Assembly (NCBI GenBank): GCA_001570385.1
Contig: BBYL01000029.1
Coordinates: 1 to 64,000 of the forward strand
DNA: 64,000 nt
Reading direction: 5' to 3'
DNA from: Microtetraspora glauca
Lineage (GTDB): Bacteria; Actinomycetota; Actinomycetes; Streptosporangiales; Streptosporangiaceae
Each line of letters begins with the position of its first letter. Positions within the stretch are counted from its first letter, which is position 1. The notes beneath the pieces were generated by a model, which was not told the origin of the DNA, did not search any database, and was given only the letters and a program-made list of their open reading frames with translations. Shown piece by piece: positions 7,310 to 16,222 of the stretch. A program made the translations under genes and the position numbers.

Positions 7310-8973
7310 TCTGGCGGGCGTTGACGCGGGAGCCGTACCGGCTGGTGCGCCTCACCGGATGGTCGCTGGCGGAGGCGCTGCCCGCGTTCCTGATCGGGCA
7401 CGCCATCGCCCGCGCGATCGAGGACGGCTTCGCGAAGGGAAAGCCGCTGACGGGCCTGGCCTGGCTGGCGTTGCTCGGCGGCGCGTGGCTGGTTGCGGCG
7501 GTCGGGGCGCGGCAGGTCGTGCTGGCGGTCGCCGCGATCGCGGAGCCGTTCCGCGACGAGCTGCTGACCCACGTGGTCGGCGGCACGCTGCGCCGTGCCG
7601 CCGCCCCTCCCTGGCGGCCGGGCGCGGCGTCGGTCGCGCGCTCCACTCTCCAGGTCGAGCTGGCCAGGGACGCCTTCGCCGCTGTGATCACGGTGGTCCG
7701 GTCGTTCGCCTTCACCGTGGTGAGCGTCGTCCTGGGCATGCTCACGCTGCTTCCGGAGATGGTGCCGCTGGTGCTGCCGCCGTTCGCCGCGGGGCTGGCG
7801 GTCTTCCTGATGTCGCTGCCCGCCATGGCCCGGCGGCAGCGCGCCTTCCTCATCGCCGACGAGCGCCTGGCGGAATCGGTGAGCGACATGGCGGGCGGGT
7901 TGCGCGACATCGCCTCGTGCGGCGCCGAGGCCCGGGTCGCCGCGGACGTCGGCCGCCGGATCGCGGCGCAGGCCGATGCCGCGCGCTCGGTCGCCCGCGT
8001 GATGGCCGTACGCACGGTGTCGCTCGGAGTCGCGGGCTGGCTGCCCGTCCTTCTCGTACTCGCCTTCGCGCCGGGGCTCGGCGCGAGCGCGGGCGCCGTC
8101 ATCGGAACGCTCGCCTACGTCGTCCAGTCGCTCACCCCGGCGCTCGGCGGCCTCGTCGAGGGGCTCGGCGTCAGCGGTGTGCAGCTGATGGCGTCCGTCT
8201 CCCGGATCCGGGAGACGGCGGAGGTCCCGACTCCCGCGCGGGGACACGCGCGGCCGAGCGGCACGCGGGTCGAACTGCGCGGCGTGACGTTCGCGTACGG
8301 GCCGGGCGCGGAACCGGTGATCTCCGGCCTGGACCTGTCCCTGCCGGAGGACGGCCATCTCGCCGTGGTCGGGCCGAGCGGTCTCGGCAAGTCCACCCTG
8401 GCGGCGCTCATCACGGGATCGCTCGCGCCGTGCTCGGGAGAGATCCGGGTCGGCGGCGTTCCCGCCCGCGACCTCGATCCGGCCACCCGCGTCCTGATCC
8501 CCCAGGAGGCGTACGTCTTCCACGGCACCCTCATGGAGAACCTCACCTATCTCGCCGACGCCTCACCACACGCCGTACAGCGAGCGGTCGACGAGGTGGG
8601 GATGACGGATCTGGCCCGCAGGCTCGGGGGCCTCTCCGCCGAGATCAATCCCGCGACCCTGTCGGCGGGGGAACGCCAGCTCGTCGCGCTGGCCAGGGCC
8701 TACCTGTCTCCGGCCCGTCTCGTGATCCTGGACGAGGCGACCTGTCATCTGGACCCGGCCGCCGAGGCACGGGCGGAGACGGCGTTCGCCCGGCGCGGCG
8801 GCACCCTCGTCGTCGTCGCGCACCGGCTCACCTCGGCGTTGCGGGCCCGGCACGTGCTGCTCATGGACGGCGTCCGGGTTCGACTCGGCACGCATGACGA
8901 ACTCGTCGCCGTCTCTCCGCTCTACACCGATCTGATCGGCCAGTGGAATCCCGACGTGAAGCAGGTGTCATGA
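7306..8973 (+). CDS. ABC exporter half-transporter of the lanthipeptide cluster, canonical NBD
   Basis: A half-transporter of 555 residues, membrane domain then ATPase. Walker A is GPSGLGKSTL, the Q-loop VLIPQEAYVF, the signature LSAGERQLVALARA, Walker B LVILDEATCHLD and the switch VAHRL. All catalytic residues missing in the preceding half-transporter are present here, so the pair should form one functional and one degenerate ATP site. The ATG overlaps the previous stop (ATGA) and GGGGCGGAG lies upstream; an in-frame extension to 7105 would run deep inside the preceding gene and is rejected. In SapB-type clusters the ramA/ramB products play this role. Confidence 0.93.
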   Translation: MIWRALTREPYRLVRLTGWSLAEALPAFLIGHAIARAIEDGFAKGKPLTGLAWLALLGGAWLVAAVGARQVVLAVAAIAEPFRDELLTHVVGGTLRRAAAPPWRPGAASVARSTLQVELARDAFAAVITVVRSFAFTVVSVVLGMLTLLPEMVPLVLPPFAAGLAVFLMSLPAMARRQRAFLIADERLAESVSDMAGGLRDIASCGAEARVAADVGRRIAAQADAARSVARVMAVRTVSLGVAGWLPVLLVLAFAPGLGASAGAVIGTLAYVVQSLTPALGGLVEGLGVSGVQLMASVSRIRETAEVPTPARGHARPSGTRVELRGVTFAYGPGAEPVISGLDLSLPEDGHLAVVGPSGLGKSTLAALITGSLAPCSGEIRVGGVPARDLDPATRVLIPQEAYVFHGTLMENLTYLADASPHAVQRAVDEVGMTDLARRLGGLSAEINPATLSAGERQLVALARAYLSPARLVILDEATCHLDPAAEARAETAFARRGGTLVVVAHRLTSALRARHVLLMDGVRVRLGTHDELVAVSPLYTDLIGQWNPDVKQVS

Positions 8974-11039
8974 GATATCCCTATGTGGAGCGCCAGCCCG
9001 TCGTCGACCGGCTGCACGGCGTCGCCGTACCGGACCCCTATCGCCGGCTTGAGGACGCGGCCGACCCCGAGACCATCAGATGGCTGACCGCGCAGGACGA
9101 CCTCTGGCGCGCGCACGCCGCCACACTGGCCGGCCGGGATCGCCTGCGTGCGCGGCTGACCGAGCTCGCCGACGCCGGTCTGGCCACCGCGCCGCTGTGG
9201 CGGGGCGAACGGGCGTTCTTCCTCCGCCGTACGGCCGGACAGGAGCACGCCGTGCTCCATGTGACCACGCCCGGCCTGGCCGACGCGCCGTGGCGAGACG
9301 AGGTCCTGCTCGACCCGTGGACGATCGACCCGACCGGTCTCACCACGCTCGACGCGTGGCAGCCCGACCCGGACGGCCGGCTGGTGGCGTACCAGATCTC
9401 CCGCCGGGGGGACGAGCGGGCCGAGCTGTACGTCATGGACGTCCGCACGCGGCGGGTCGTCGACGGGCCGATCGGCCGCAGCCGCTACTCCCCCGTGGCC
9501 TGGCTGCCTGGAGGGACGGGCTTCTTCTACGTACGGAACGAGCCCCGCGGGGTCTTCCTGCACCGGGTCGGCGTCCCTGACGACGTCCTGGTCTTCGCCC
9601 GGGAGGGGGTCACGTCCTACGGCCTGGAGATCAGCCACGACGGCCGGTGGCTGGTCGTGTCGGCGTCCCGGGGCTCCGCGTCCCGCAACGATCTGTGGCT
9701 GGCCGATCTGTCCGCCGGCCGTCCCGAGCGGCCGGACCTGCGGGTCGTGCAGGAGAACGCGGACGCCCGGACCGCGGTGACCGTCGGCGGCGACGGGCGC
9801 CTGTACGTCGTCACCGACCACGACGCCCCCCGGATCAGGCTGTGCGTCGGCGATCCCGCGACCCCCGACGTCTGGAAGGACCTGGTCCCGGCCGACCCGG
9901 AGGCGGTGCTCGCCGACTTCGCGGTCCTCGACGGGACGGCGCCGGGCCGGCCGCTGCTCCTCGTCACCCGGATCCGGCACGCGATCAGCGAGATCGACGT
10001 CCTCGACCTGGTCACCGGCGAGCGGCTCGGCTCCGTGCCACTCCCCGGAGCGGGGACCGTCGGTCCGCTGTCGGTACGGCGGGGCCACGAGGCGTGGTTC
10101 ACCTACACGGACCACGTCACACCGCCCGCCGTGTGGCGGTTCGACGCCCGCACCGGCGAGACCGTGCCCTGGAGCGTCCCCGGTCCCGGACCGGCGGCCG
10201 TACCGCGCCGGTCGGCCCGGCCCGGAGCGGGCGAGGCCGGGGTGGAGAGCCATCGGCTGCACTGCGTGTCGGCGGACGGCACGAGGGTGCGGATGGTCGT
10301 CATCGCGCGCGCCGGTCTGCACGGGCCGAGGCCGGCGATCCTCTACGGCTACGGCGGGTTCGGGGTGTCGCTCACCCCCGCGTACGCCGCCGACACGCTC
10401 GCGTGGGCCGAGGCCGGCGGCGTGGTGGCGGTCGCCATGTTGCGGGGCGGCGGCGAGGAGGGCGAGGAGTGGCACCGCGCCGGAATGCTGGAGCGCAAGC
10501 AGAACGTCTTCGACGACTTCGTCGCGGCGGCGGAGAAGCTGATCGCCGACGGGTGGACGACCCCGGACCGGCTCGGGATCTGGGGCGAGTCGAACGGCGG
10601 ACTGCTCGTGGGCGCCGCCCTGACCCAGCGCCCCGAGCTGTTCGCCGCCGCCGTCTGCTCCGCCCCGCTCCTCGACATGGTCCGCTACGAGCGTTCCGGT
10701 CTCGGCCCCGCCTGGCGGGGTGAGTACGGCTCGGTCGAGGACCCCGACCAGTTCCGCTCCCTGCTGGCCTACTCGCCCTATCACCGGGTCAGGAAGGGCG
10801 CGGACTACCCCGCCACGCTCTTCACCGCCTTCGGCGGGGACACCCGCGTCGACCCCGCGCACGCGCGGAAGATGTGCGCCGCGCTCCAGTGGGCCACCGG
10901 AGGCGACCGGCCGATCCTGCTCCGGCACGAGGGCGACGTGGGCCACGGGTCCCGTGCGGCGAGCCGGTCCACCGCGCTCGCGGCGGACATGCTCGCCTTC
11001 CTCGCGGCCCACACCGGGCTCCTCCATCAGGGGCGGTAG
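8970..11039 (+). CDS. Prolyl oligopeptidase (S9A), candidate leader peptidase
   Basis: A protein of 689 residues, full length for S9A peptidases: an N-terminal beta-propeller (about 70-420) caps a C-terminal alpha/beta-hydrolase. The catalytic triad is visible: Ser541 in GESNGG, Asp624 in FGGDTRVDP and His659 in EGDVGHGS. The ATG overlaps the exporter stop (ATGA), so it belongs to the lanthipeptide operon. Some class III clusters carry such peptidases, which remove the leader after a proline once the core is modified. The precursor has Pro12 at the end of METP, which would release a Gly-rich N-terminal extension, and Pro33 between the rings. There is no signal peptide, so it should act in the cytoplasm. 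A housekeeping peptide-degrading role is the alternative. Confidence 0.93.
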   Translation: MRYPYVERQPVVDRLHGVAVPDPYRRLEDAADPETIRWLTAQDDLWRAHAATLAGRDRLRARLTELADAGLATAPLWRGERAFFLRRTAGQEHAVLHVTTPGLADAPWRDEVLLDPWTIDPTGLTTLDAWQPDPDGRLVAYQISRRGDERAELYVMDVRTRRVVDGPIGRSRYSPVAWLPGGTGFFYVRNEPRGVFLHRVGVPDDVLVFAREGVTSYGLEISHDGRWLVVSASRGSASRNDLWLADLSAGRPERPDLRVVQENADARTAVTVGGDGRLYVVTDHDAPRIRLCVGDPATPDVWKDLVPADPEAVLADFAVLDGTAPGRPLLLVTRIRHAISEIDVLDLVTGERLGSVPLPGAGTVGPLSVRRGHEAWFTYTDHVTPPAVWRFDARTGETVPWSVPGPGPAAVPRRSARPGAGEAGVESHRLHCVSADGTRVRMVVIARAGLHGPRPAILYGYGGFGVSLTPAYAADTLAWAEAGGVVAVAMLRGGGEEGEEWHRAGMLERKQNVFDDFVAAAEKLIADGWTTPDRLGIWGESNGGLLVGAALTQRPELFAAAVCSAPLLDMVRYERSGLGPAWRGEYGSVEDPDQFRSLLAYSPYHRVRKGADYPATLFTAFGGDTRVDPAHARKMCAALQWATGGDRPILLRHEGDVGHGSRAASRSTALAADMLAFLAAHTGLLHQGR

Positions 11040-11677
11040 CGCACCATGCCGATGTCGCTGCCCGTCTCCGGCCACAACCAGCCGCGTTCGAGAGAGATCC
11101 TGATCGCCTCCACGCGGGTGCGGGCGCCGACCTTCGGCAGGATGCGGCACAGGTAGTTGCGTACCGTTCCCGGCGACAGGAACAGCCGGTCGGCGATCTC
11201 CGTCACCGTGGACCCTTCGGCGGCGACCTGGAGGACGTCGAGCTCCCGTGAGGTGAGCGGGTTCTCCGGGGCGTGGAGAGCGGCGAGGGCCAGTTCGGGG
11301 TCGATCACCCGCTCCCCGCGCGACACCCTGCGTACGCAGTCGACGAGCTGCTGGGCCGACGCGTCCTTGACCATGAAGCCGCGGGCCTGCGCCCCCAGCG
11401 CCCGCCGCAGTGCCGCCGGGGTGCCGAGCCCGGTGAGGATCACCGTCTTGCAGTCAGGCACCCGTTCGTACAGCTCGGCCGCGGCCGTCAGGCCGTCGAT
11501 CCCGGGAAGGCAGATGTCGAGGAGCGCGACGTCCGGCCGTCGCTCCTGGGCGAGTGCGACGATCTCGGTGCCCTGGCCGGTCTCCGCGACCACCTCCAGA
11601 TCGTCCTCCGTGGAGAGCAGCGCCACGAGGGCCGATCTGACGAGGTGCATGTTCTCGGCTAGCAGTAGACGGATCAA
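11027..11677 (-). CDS. NarL/LuxR-type response regulator of the lanthipeptide cluster (RamR-like position)
   Basis: A 216-residue regulator with receiver domain (1-120) and LuxR HTH (about 150-205, SRELDVLQVAAEGSTVTEIA). The phospho-acceptor is Asp54 (LLDICLPG) and the conserved Lys is 104 (GFMVKDAS). The usual acidic pair at 8-9 is Glu-Asn (LLLAENMHL), so phosphorylation may be weakened. I chose TTG 11677: an exact AAGGAG lies 7 bases upstream and the family starts here; an upstream ATG (11743) adds 22 basic residues with no homology. It converges on the peptidase gene with a 13-base overlap. By position it corresponds to RamR, the activator of SapB genes; the kinase at 1353 may be its partner (inference). 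Confidence 0.9.
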   Translation of the reverse strand: MIRLLLAENMHLVRSALVALLSTEDDLEVVAETGQGTEIVALAQERRPDVALLDICLPGIDGLTAAAELYERVPDCKTVILTGLGTPAALRRALGAQARGFMVKDASAQQLVDCVRRVSRGERVIDPELALAALHAPENPLTSRELDVLQVAAEGSTVTEIADRLFLSPGTVRNYLCRILPKVGARTRVEAIRISLERGWLWPETGSDIGMVRYRP

Positions 11678-12585
11678 GCCCGTTCTCCTTATGCGCCTTC
11701 GCAAGGCTCGGTTGCACGTGAATTCTCTCCCCCCGATCCGCACAGCTTGTCGTCCCCCCAGCGGCCGTGCCTACTCCGTTCGGAAATATATCGTTATCAT
11801 CCGCCGCGACATCGAAATAGCGTGATCTAGCGGGATTCTCTCTCCAGTCACACCTGACTCGGCGGACCGGATTTCCCCATCGATTTACGGTCGGATTTAC
11901 GGGCGGATTCAATCGCCGGCCGACCGGACGGCTCATGCCGCCTCGACGTCGTACGGCACCTCGATCACACGCACTCGACAGCCGTCCGAGCTGCGCATAC
12001 TCAGGCTCTCCCGCGCCCGTTCGATCGCGTCGGGGGGCTACGTGGTCGGCGACGGCGAGCGAGGAAGCGCGGACCGGGGGCGGTCCCACCGCGATGCCCC
12101 ACCGAGCCGATATCGATTTCCCGGAGCAGAGAATTCGGACAGTCAGCATTCGATCCCGCAAATCCCTGAAAGCCGGACCAATCATCATTGATCACAGTAT
12201 TTCAAGTGCAAATATGGGACTCCAACCAGAAGGGTATCGGTACGGAATACCCGTCGCGATCACTCCGGGATCGCGCGATTCGACGGTTCACGACGATCGC
12301 CGTCCCGGCCCCCCATCGATCCACCCGCCAGAATCGGTCGGTTTATGGATAGGTGTGCTGATACACGGCGAAGTGTGCAGACACGTACCGGAACACGGCG
12401 GAGCGTGTCGCGATGTTTCGTAGCGTGTCGTGATGCGCCAGACCGGGTGCGATGTGTTCGCCCGCCACGGTGGAGACCGCTCCTCCATCGCGATCACGCC
12501 CCGATGCCGTCGATCTCTGGCGGCCCGGCCGACGATCTCGCTATCATGACGCGGCATCCAGATCTTGACAACGACAGAGGAACTC
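11678..12585. other. 908-bp intergenic region without a supported gene
   Basis: AT-richer than its neighbours in 11780-11920 and 12120-12260, consistent with promoters for the leftward regulator and the rightward gene at 12586. Near 12360-12440 the element ACACGGCG(G)AG recurs, with CGTGT nearby, forming short dyads (ACACG...CGTGT at about 12393-12408). On the minus strand a 35-codon open stretch ending at 11937 reads protein-like, with an Ile-Glu-Val-Pro-Tyr-Asp segment, but has no start or ribosome site; it may be a gene remnant. Confidence 0.5.
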
Positions 12586-13572
12586 GTGTCAGGAAAGAAG
12601 CCGAAGAAGCGGAAACGCTCAGGAAAGAAGCCTCCCGCCGGACGCACCCCCTGGTGGAGGAAGAAGGCGCTGGCGATCGGAGCGGCGGCTCTGGCGGCCA
12701 TCGGCGCCGCGATCACAGGCGTGATCCAGAACGTGGCGGAAACCGCGGCCAACAAGGCCCTGGGGCTCGACGAGACAGCGGCGGCGACGCCTTCCCCCAC
12801 CGACACGCCCGTCCCCACCCCCACGGGAAAGCCCATCACCGTCACCAAGGTCACGCCGATACACCGCAGTAACGACGCCACCTGGATTTCGGGCGCGGTG
12901 GTCGACGCCACGACCGTGGCCCGGATCAACGGTGAGATGAAGGCATTCGGCGGGTACGTGGCCGACGAACGCGCGGACGCTGTGATGCGGGCCGCCGGCG
13001 CGGTCGAGGCGACCTCCTCGACGGTCGAGTTGGAACTGACGGGCAACCATCCGAAACCCGTGCGGATCACCAACGTGCGCACCGTCTCGCAGTGCGACGA
13101 GCCGCTGAAGGGCACCGTGTTCTTCTCGGGGCCGCAGGGAACGTCCGACACGGTCCGCATCGGATTCGATCTGGACGAGACGTCGCCGATCGCCCACTAT
13201 GCCAAGCCTGACCCCAACGACGGCCCGCCCATGCTGTACGGGGACTACTTCGCCGACCACAAGTACACCCTGGAGCAGGGCGAGCAGACGACGTTCCGCC
13301 TGGCCGCCCGTACGTCCAAGAAGTACTGCGAATATCGCTTCAGGTTCGAACTCATCGTCGACGGCAAGCCGGCGGAGCAGATCGTCCCCGAAGACGGGCC
13401 GCCGTTCAAGGTGACGGCCGAGGTACGAAAGGGCGAGTACGCGCTCGCACTCCTGGACTGCTCGGCCTATCGGAGCCGCTATGTCAGCAAGATCTTCTAT
13501 TCGGGTCCGACCACGTCACCCGACTTTCCGGCCTGGATTCCCATGAGCAAAGCCCAGTCGGTGTGCGGGTGA
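12586..13572 (+). CDS. Unidentified membrane-anchored extracytoplasmic protein
   Basis: I do not recognise the family. The 328-residue product opens with a very basic cytoplasmic tail (KKPKKRKRSGKK), then one transmembrane helix (about 28-48), a Thr/Pro-rich linker (TPSPTDTPVPTPTG) and a soluble domain of about 250 residues with at least four cysteines. The layout is that of a type II membrane protein displayed outside the cell. GTG 12586 is preferred because AGAGGA lies just upstream; TTG 12565 lacks a ribosome site. The next gene starts 113 bases later in the same direction and also encodes an envelope protein, so they may be co-expressed. Confidence 0.75.
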   Translation: MSGKKPKKRKRSGKKPPAGRTPWWRKKALAIGAAALAAIGAAITGVIQNVAETAANKALGLDETAAATPSPTDTPVPTPTGKPITVTKVTPIHRSNDATWISGAVVDATTVARINGEMKAFGGYVADERADAVMRAAGAVEATSSTVELELTGNHPKPVRITNVRTVSQCDEPLKGTVFFSGPQGTSDTVRIGFDLDETSPIAHYAKPDPNDGPPMLYGDYFADHKYTLEQGEQTTFRLAARTSKKYCEYRFRFELIVDGKPAEQIVPEDGPPFKVTAEVRKGEYALALLDCSAYRSRYVSKIFYSGPTTSPDFPAWIPMSKAQSVCG

Positions 13573-13685
13573 ACGTCTGCCTCCCGCGAGCCGTTTCCCG
13601 CCCGGCCGGACGTCGTGACCCGCGCTCGGGAATCGAGGCGTCCGGTCGTGCACAGGTGCGGTCCTCCCCCGAACGACCGCGCCAC

Positions 13686-14573
13686 ATGAACCGGCCGCGG
13701 CGGGAGGTCGCGCCGAGAGATCGCACCGTGCCGTTTCGCCGCCTGCTCGCAGTCGCCGCCGTGGCCGGTGTCGCCGCCCTGCTGCTGAGCGGTTGCCAGA
13801 ACAGCGGACCCGGCCCCGCGCCATCCGCTCGGCCGGAACGATCAGAACGATCCGGCCGGCCCGAACGAGATGCCCGTCCGGGAGTCACGGCCGAGGTCGT
13901 GACGACCAAGAAGCTCTACGTCGATCTCGACCTGAAACAGAGACTCCAGTACGTCAAGGTGAGCGGAATCGGCGATCCGGCCCTTTCCCAGAAGATCAAT
14001 GAAAGGCTGCGCGGCGCCGCGGAGGAGATCCTCGACGATTTCCAGGACGACCTCAAGGACCTTCCCATGGGCGAGGTGAGAGAGGGGTCGACCCTGAGCT
14101 CGACGGCGACGGTAGGGTTGCGCGGCCCGCGGGTCGTCTCTGCTTATTACCGCTTCTCCACCGATGCCCCGGAACTGGGTCGTGTCCCTTTCATGACCCG
14201 CACATCGCTGGTCATCGACCTCGCGACGGGCCGCGAACTGACCGTCCGGGATCTGCTGGCGCCTCGGGTCCGCACGGCGGAAGGAACGACAGACTTCGCG
14301 CGGGTGCTCACCAGGTCCGGGCCGGGTGGAAGGCTCTGCGAGGAGAGTCCTCCGGACACCCGGCCACTTCAGCCCAAGGACATCTTCTCCGGCAAGCCCG
14401 AAGAGCACGTGGTGGACGTCTTCCCCACGGCCGAGGGCGTCACCTTCACCCTCGCGCTGTGGAAGCTCGGCTATCCGATGTCCTGCAACGGCCAGGCGAT
14501 CACCGTGCCGTACACGAACCTGGCCGGGTTGCTCGCCCCCGCTCTGGGCCCTTCACCGCATCAAGGCGGGTGA
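13686..14573 (+). CDS. Lipoprotein with a DUF3298/RsiV-like domain
   Basis: A 295-residue product with a signal sequence ending in the lipobox LLLSGC (Cys near residue 38), so it should be lipid-anchored. A Pro/Arg/Ser linker follows. The folded part (about 70-295) begins with LDLKQRLQYVKVSG and contains SAYYRFSTDAP...SLVIDLATGRELTVRDLL, the pattern of DUF3298, which is seen in RsiV-type and peptidoglycan-associated proteins. The ATG at 13686 is chosen because it puts the basic n-region and hydrophobic core at the terminus; an upstream in-frame GTG/ATG would bury the signal. Ligand and partner are unknown. Confidence 0.75.
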   Translation: MNRPRREVAPRDRTVPFRRLLAVAAVAGVAALLLSGCQNSGPGPAPSARPERSERSGRPERDARPGVTAEVVTTKKLYVDLDLKQRLQYVKVSGIGDPALSQKINERLRGAAEEILDDFQDDLKDLPMGEVREGSTLSSTATVGLRGPRVVSAYYRFSTDAPELGRVPFMTRTSLVIDLATGRELTVRDLLAPRVRTAEGTTDFARVLTRSGPGGRLCEESPPDTRPLQPKDIFSGKPEEHVVDVFPTAEGVTFTLALWKLGYPMSCNGQAITVPYTNLAGLLAPALGPSPHQGG

Positions 14574-14666
14574 CCGTCCTCGCCGGGCTACTCGTGCCCG
14601 CCGTCAGCCCCTGAACCGCGTCGAGCATATGATCGCGCCGCGCGTGACCTACTCGCCGCCCGTGAC

Positions 14667-15173
14667 CTACTCGCCGGTCGCGCCGTCGACGCGCTCGCGC
14701 AGCAGGTCGGCGTGGCCGTTGTGCCGGGCGTACTCCTCGATCATGTGGACGAGGATCCACCGGTGGGAGCAGTCCTGACCGTGGCGCTGGCTCTTGCCCA
14801 CAGCGTCCAGCGGGACTCCGGCCGACAGCTCGCGGGCGTGCTCGATCTCGGCCTGCCAGACCGCGAAGGCCTCCTCGGCCGAGGCGGTGTCCACCTCGTC
14901 GAAGTCCGCGTCCGGGTTGACGTCCTTGCCCCACAGGCGGGGGGCGCCCTCGCCGTTGAGGACGTTCCTGAACCAGACCTGCTCCACATGGGCCATGTGG
15001 CGGACCAGGCCGAGCAGGGACATGGTCGACGGCGGCGTCGAGCGCTCCCGGAGCTGCTCCTCCGACAGACCGGCGCACTTCACGGCGAGGGTCCCGCGAT
15101 GCCATTCGAGCCAGTTGTTCAACATGGCCCGCTCATCGCCGATGAAAGGGGGAGGAACGCGGTTGTCAGTCAT
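14667..15173 (-). CDS. DinB-family (DUF664) protein
   Basis: A 168-residue four-helix protein of the DinB/YfiT superfamily. Putative metal-ligand histidines lie in LVRHMAHVEQVWF and in the C-terminal RWILVHMIEEYARHNGHADLLRE motif, typical of actinobacterial DUF664 proteins, which are thought to act as thiol-dependent transferases. Start at ATG 15173: GGGGGAGGAACG lies inside the early coding part, and an upstream extension runs into a low-complexity repeat. It is transcribed alone, opposite to its left neighbour. Confidence 0.85.
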   Translation of the reverse strand: MTDNRVPPPFIGDERAMLNNWLEWHRGTLAVKCAGLSEEQLRERSTPPSTMSLLGLVRHMAHVEQVWFRNVLNGEGAPRLWGKDVNPDADFDEVDTASAEEAFAVWQAEIEHARELSAGVPLDAVGKSQRHGQDCSHRWILVHMIEEYARHNGHADLLRERVDGATGE

Positions 15174-15220
15174 GCCTCGCAACGTAGCGCCATACCGGCC
15201 TGACAACGAACCGAATTGCG

Positions 15221-15299
15221 GCACCGCACCTGCACCGCACCCGCACCCGCACCGCACCCGCACGGCACCTGCACCGCATCCGCACGGCACCCGCACCGC
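15221..15299. repeat. GCACCC/GCACCG hexamer-like minisatellite
   Basis: About 13 imperfect copies of a six-base unit (GCACCG, GCACCC, GCACGG, GCACCT) lie directly upstream of the DinB gene, between its promoter region and the LUD gene. Frame-independent periodicity makes a Cys/Gly/Ala-rich open frame on the minus strand that is not a real extension of the DinB protein. Confidence 0.85.
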
Positions 15300-15478
15300 G
15301 CCGGAACCTGCCCGGCGGTCCGGCTCGAACGAACCCCTGCTCAAGCGATGCCCGGCCTGATCTGCGCCGACCTCGTTTGCGCGGCGCGCTGTCCCCGTCT
15401 GTCGGCAGGCCGCCGCCCGACTCCACTCCCGGCGGCCCGACGCGCCGAGCGCCGGGCGGAGGGTGACCTGCGGGTCGA

Positions 15479-16108
15479 TCAGAAGCCGATGGCCTCGCGG
15501 ACGAGCACGACGGTGCCCCGTTCGGGCATGGCCTCCCGCTCCAAGATGAGGATCTTGCCGATGAACGAGGTCTGCCCGTACAGGTCATGCAGCCGGCGCC
15601 ATTCCCTTGGCAGGCTGTAGGCGCGGATGCGGCGCAGGCCCGTCTCCTCGTCGGGCACCACCTTCTGCGCGCCGACCACCCAGACCGCCTGGCGGGCGCC
15701 CGAGGCGTACGGCGCGATCTGGCTGCCGCTGGCGGAGGCGACGAGCATGCGACCGTCCTCGGTGACGGCGTGCACGCTGCCGACGACCACCTCGGGAGTC
15801 GCCCCCAGCCGGATCCTGGCCTGCACGTCGTCACCCAGGTCACCGGACCGGGCCCGCACGGACTGGTACTCACCGGACTCGTCGATGTCCTCGGCGATGC
15901 CGGAGAGCCGAAGCGTCTCGCTCGAGGCGGTGAACACCTCCCGGTCCCGTGGTACCAGGTCGGCGACCAGCTTGCGCGCCTCGGCGGCGGTGTCCACCAG
16001 GTGTACGGCATAGCCGTGGTCGCGCAGAGCGGCGGCGGCGCGGCCGAGCCGATCCTCGCCCGCCGGGTCCGCGAACGCCTCGTCGATGGTGGGGGCTTGT
16101 ACCGTCAT
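15479..16108 (-). CDS. LUD-domain protein (LutC/YkgG-like)
   Basis: A 209-residue protein occupied by one LUD (DUF162) domain. Recognisable segments are EVFTASSETLRLSGIAEDID near residue 60, GSVHAVTEDGRMLVASASGSQ near 110-130 and WVVGAQKVVPDEETGLRRI near 145-165, the conserved glycine-rich core of the family. LutC takes part in the iron-sulfur L-lactate oxidation complex, but no lutA/lutB genes are adjacent, so this is a stand-alone member whose substrate is unknown. It is divergent from an HxlR regulator gene, which probably controls it. Confidence 0.88.
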   Translation of the reverse strand: MTVQAPTIDEAFADPAGEDRLGRAAAALRDHGYAVHLVDTAAEARKLVADLVPRDREVFTASSETLRLSGIAEDIDESGEYQSVRARSGDLGDDVQARIRLGATPEVVVGSVHAVTEDGRMLVASASGSQIAPYASGARQAVWVVGAQKVVPDEETGLRRIRAYSLPREWRRLHDLYGQTSFIGKILILEREAMPERGTVVLVREAIGF

Positions 16109-16112
16109 AACG

Positions 16113-16165
16113 GTTCCTTTCAGGAACTAACCGGATGTGTGGTAACTGGCCTCATTCTCAGGAAC
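16113..16165. promoter_or_regulatory. Divergent LUD/HxlR promoter with repeated TCAGGAAC elements
   Basis: An inverted repeat GTTCC-TTTCA-GGAAC occupies 16113-16127, just upstream of the LUD start. The octamer TCAGGAAC occurs at 16120-16127 and again at 16158-16165, 38 bases apart. HxlR proteins commonly regulate a divergent neighbour by binding such repeats, so these are the likely operator sites. Confidence 0.55.
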
Positions 16166-16222
16166 CATGGACGTGGAGCGGAAGACGGCACCTTTTCCTG
16201 CCTCGGTTACCTGGAGAGAACC

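Noticed and set aside
11935..12423. 162-residue frame in the gap after the lanthipeptide regulator
   Set aside because: No ribosome site or recognised domain; amino-acid composition changes along the frame.
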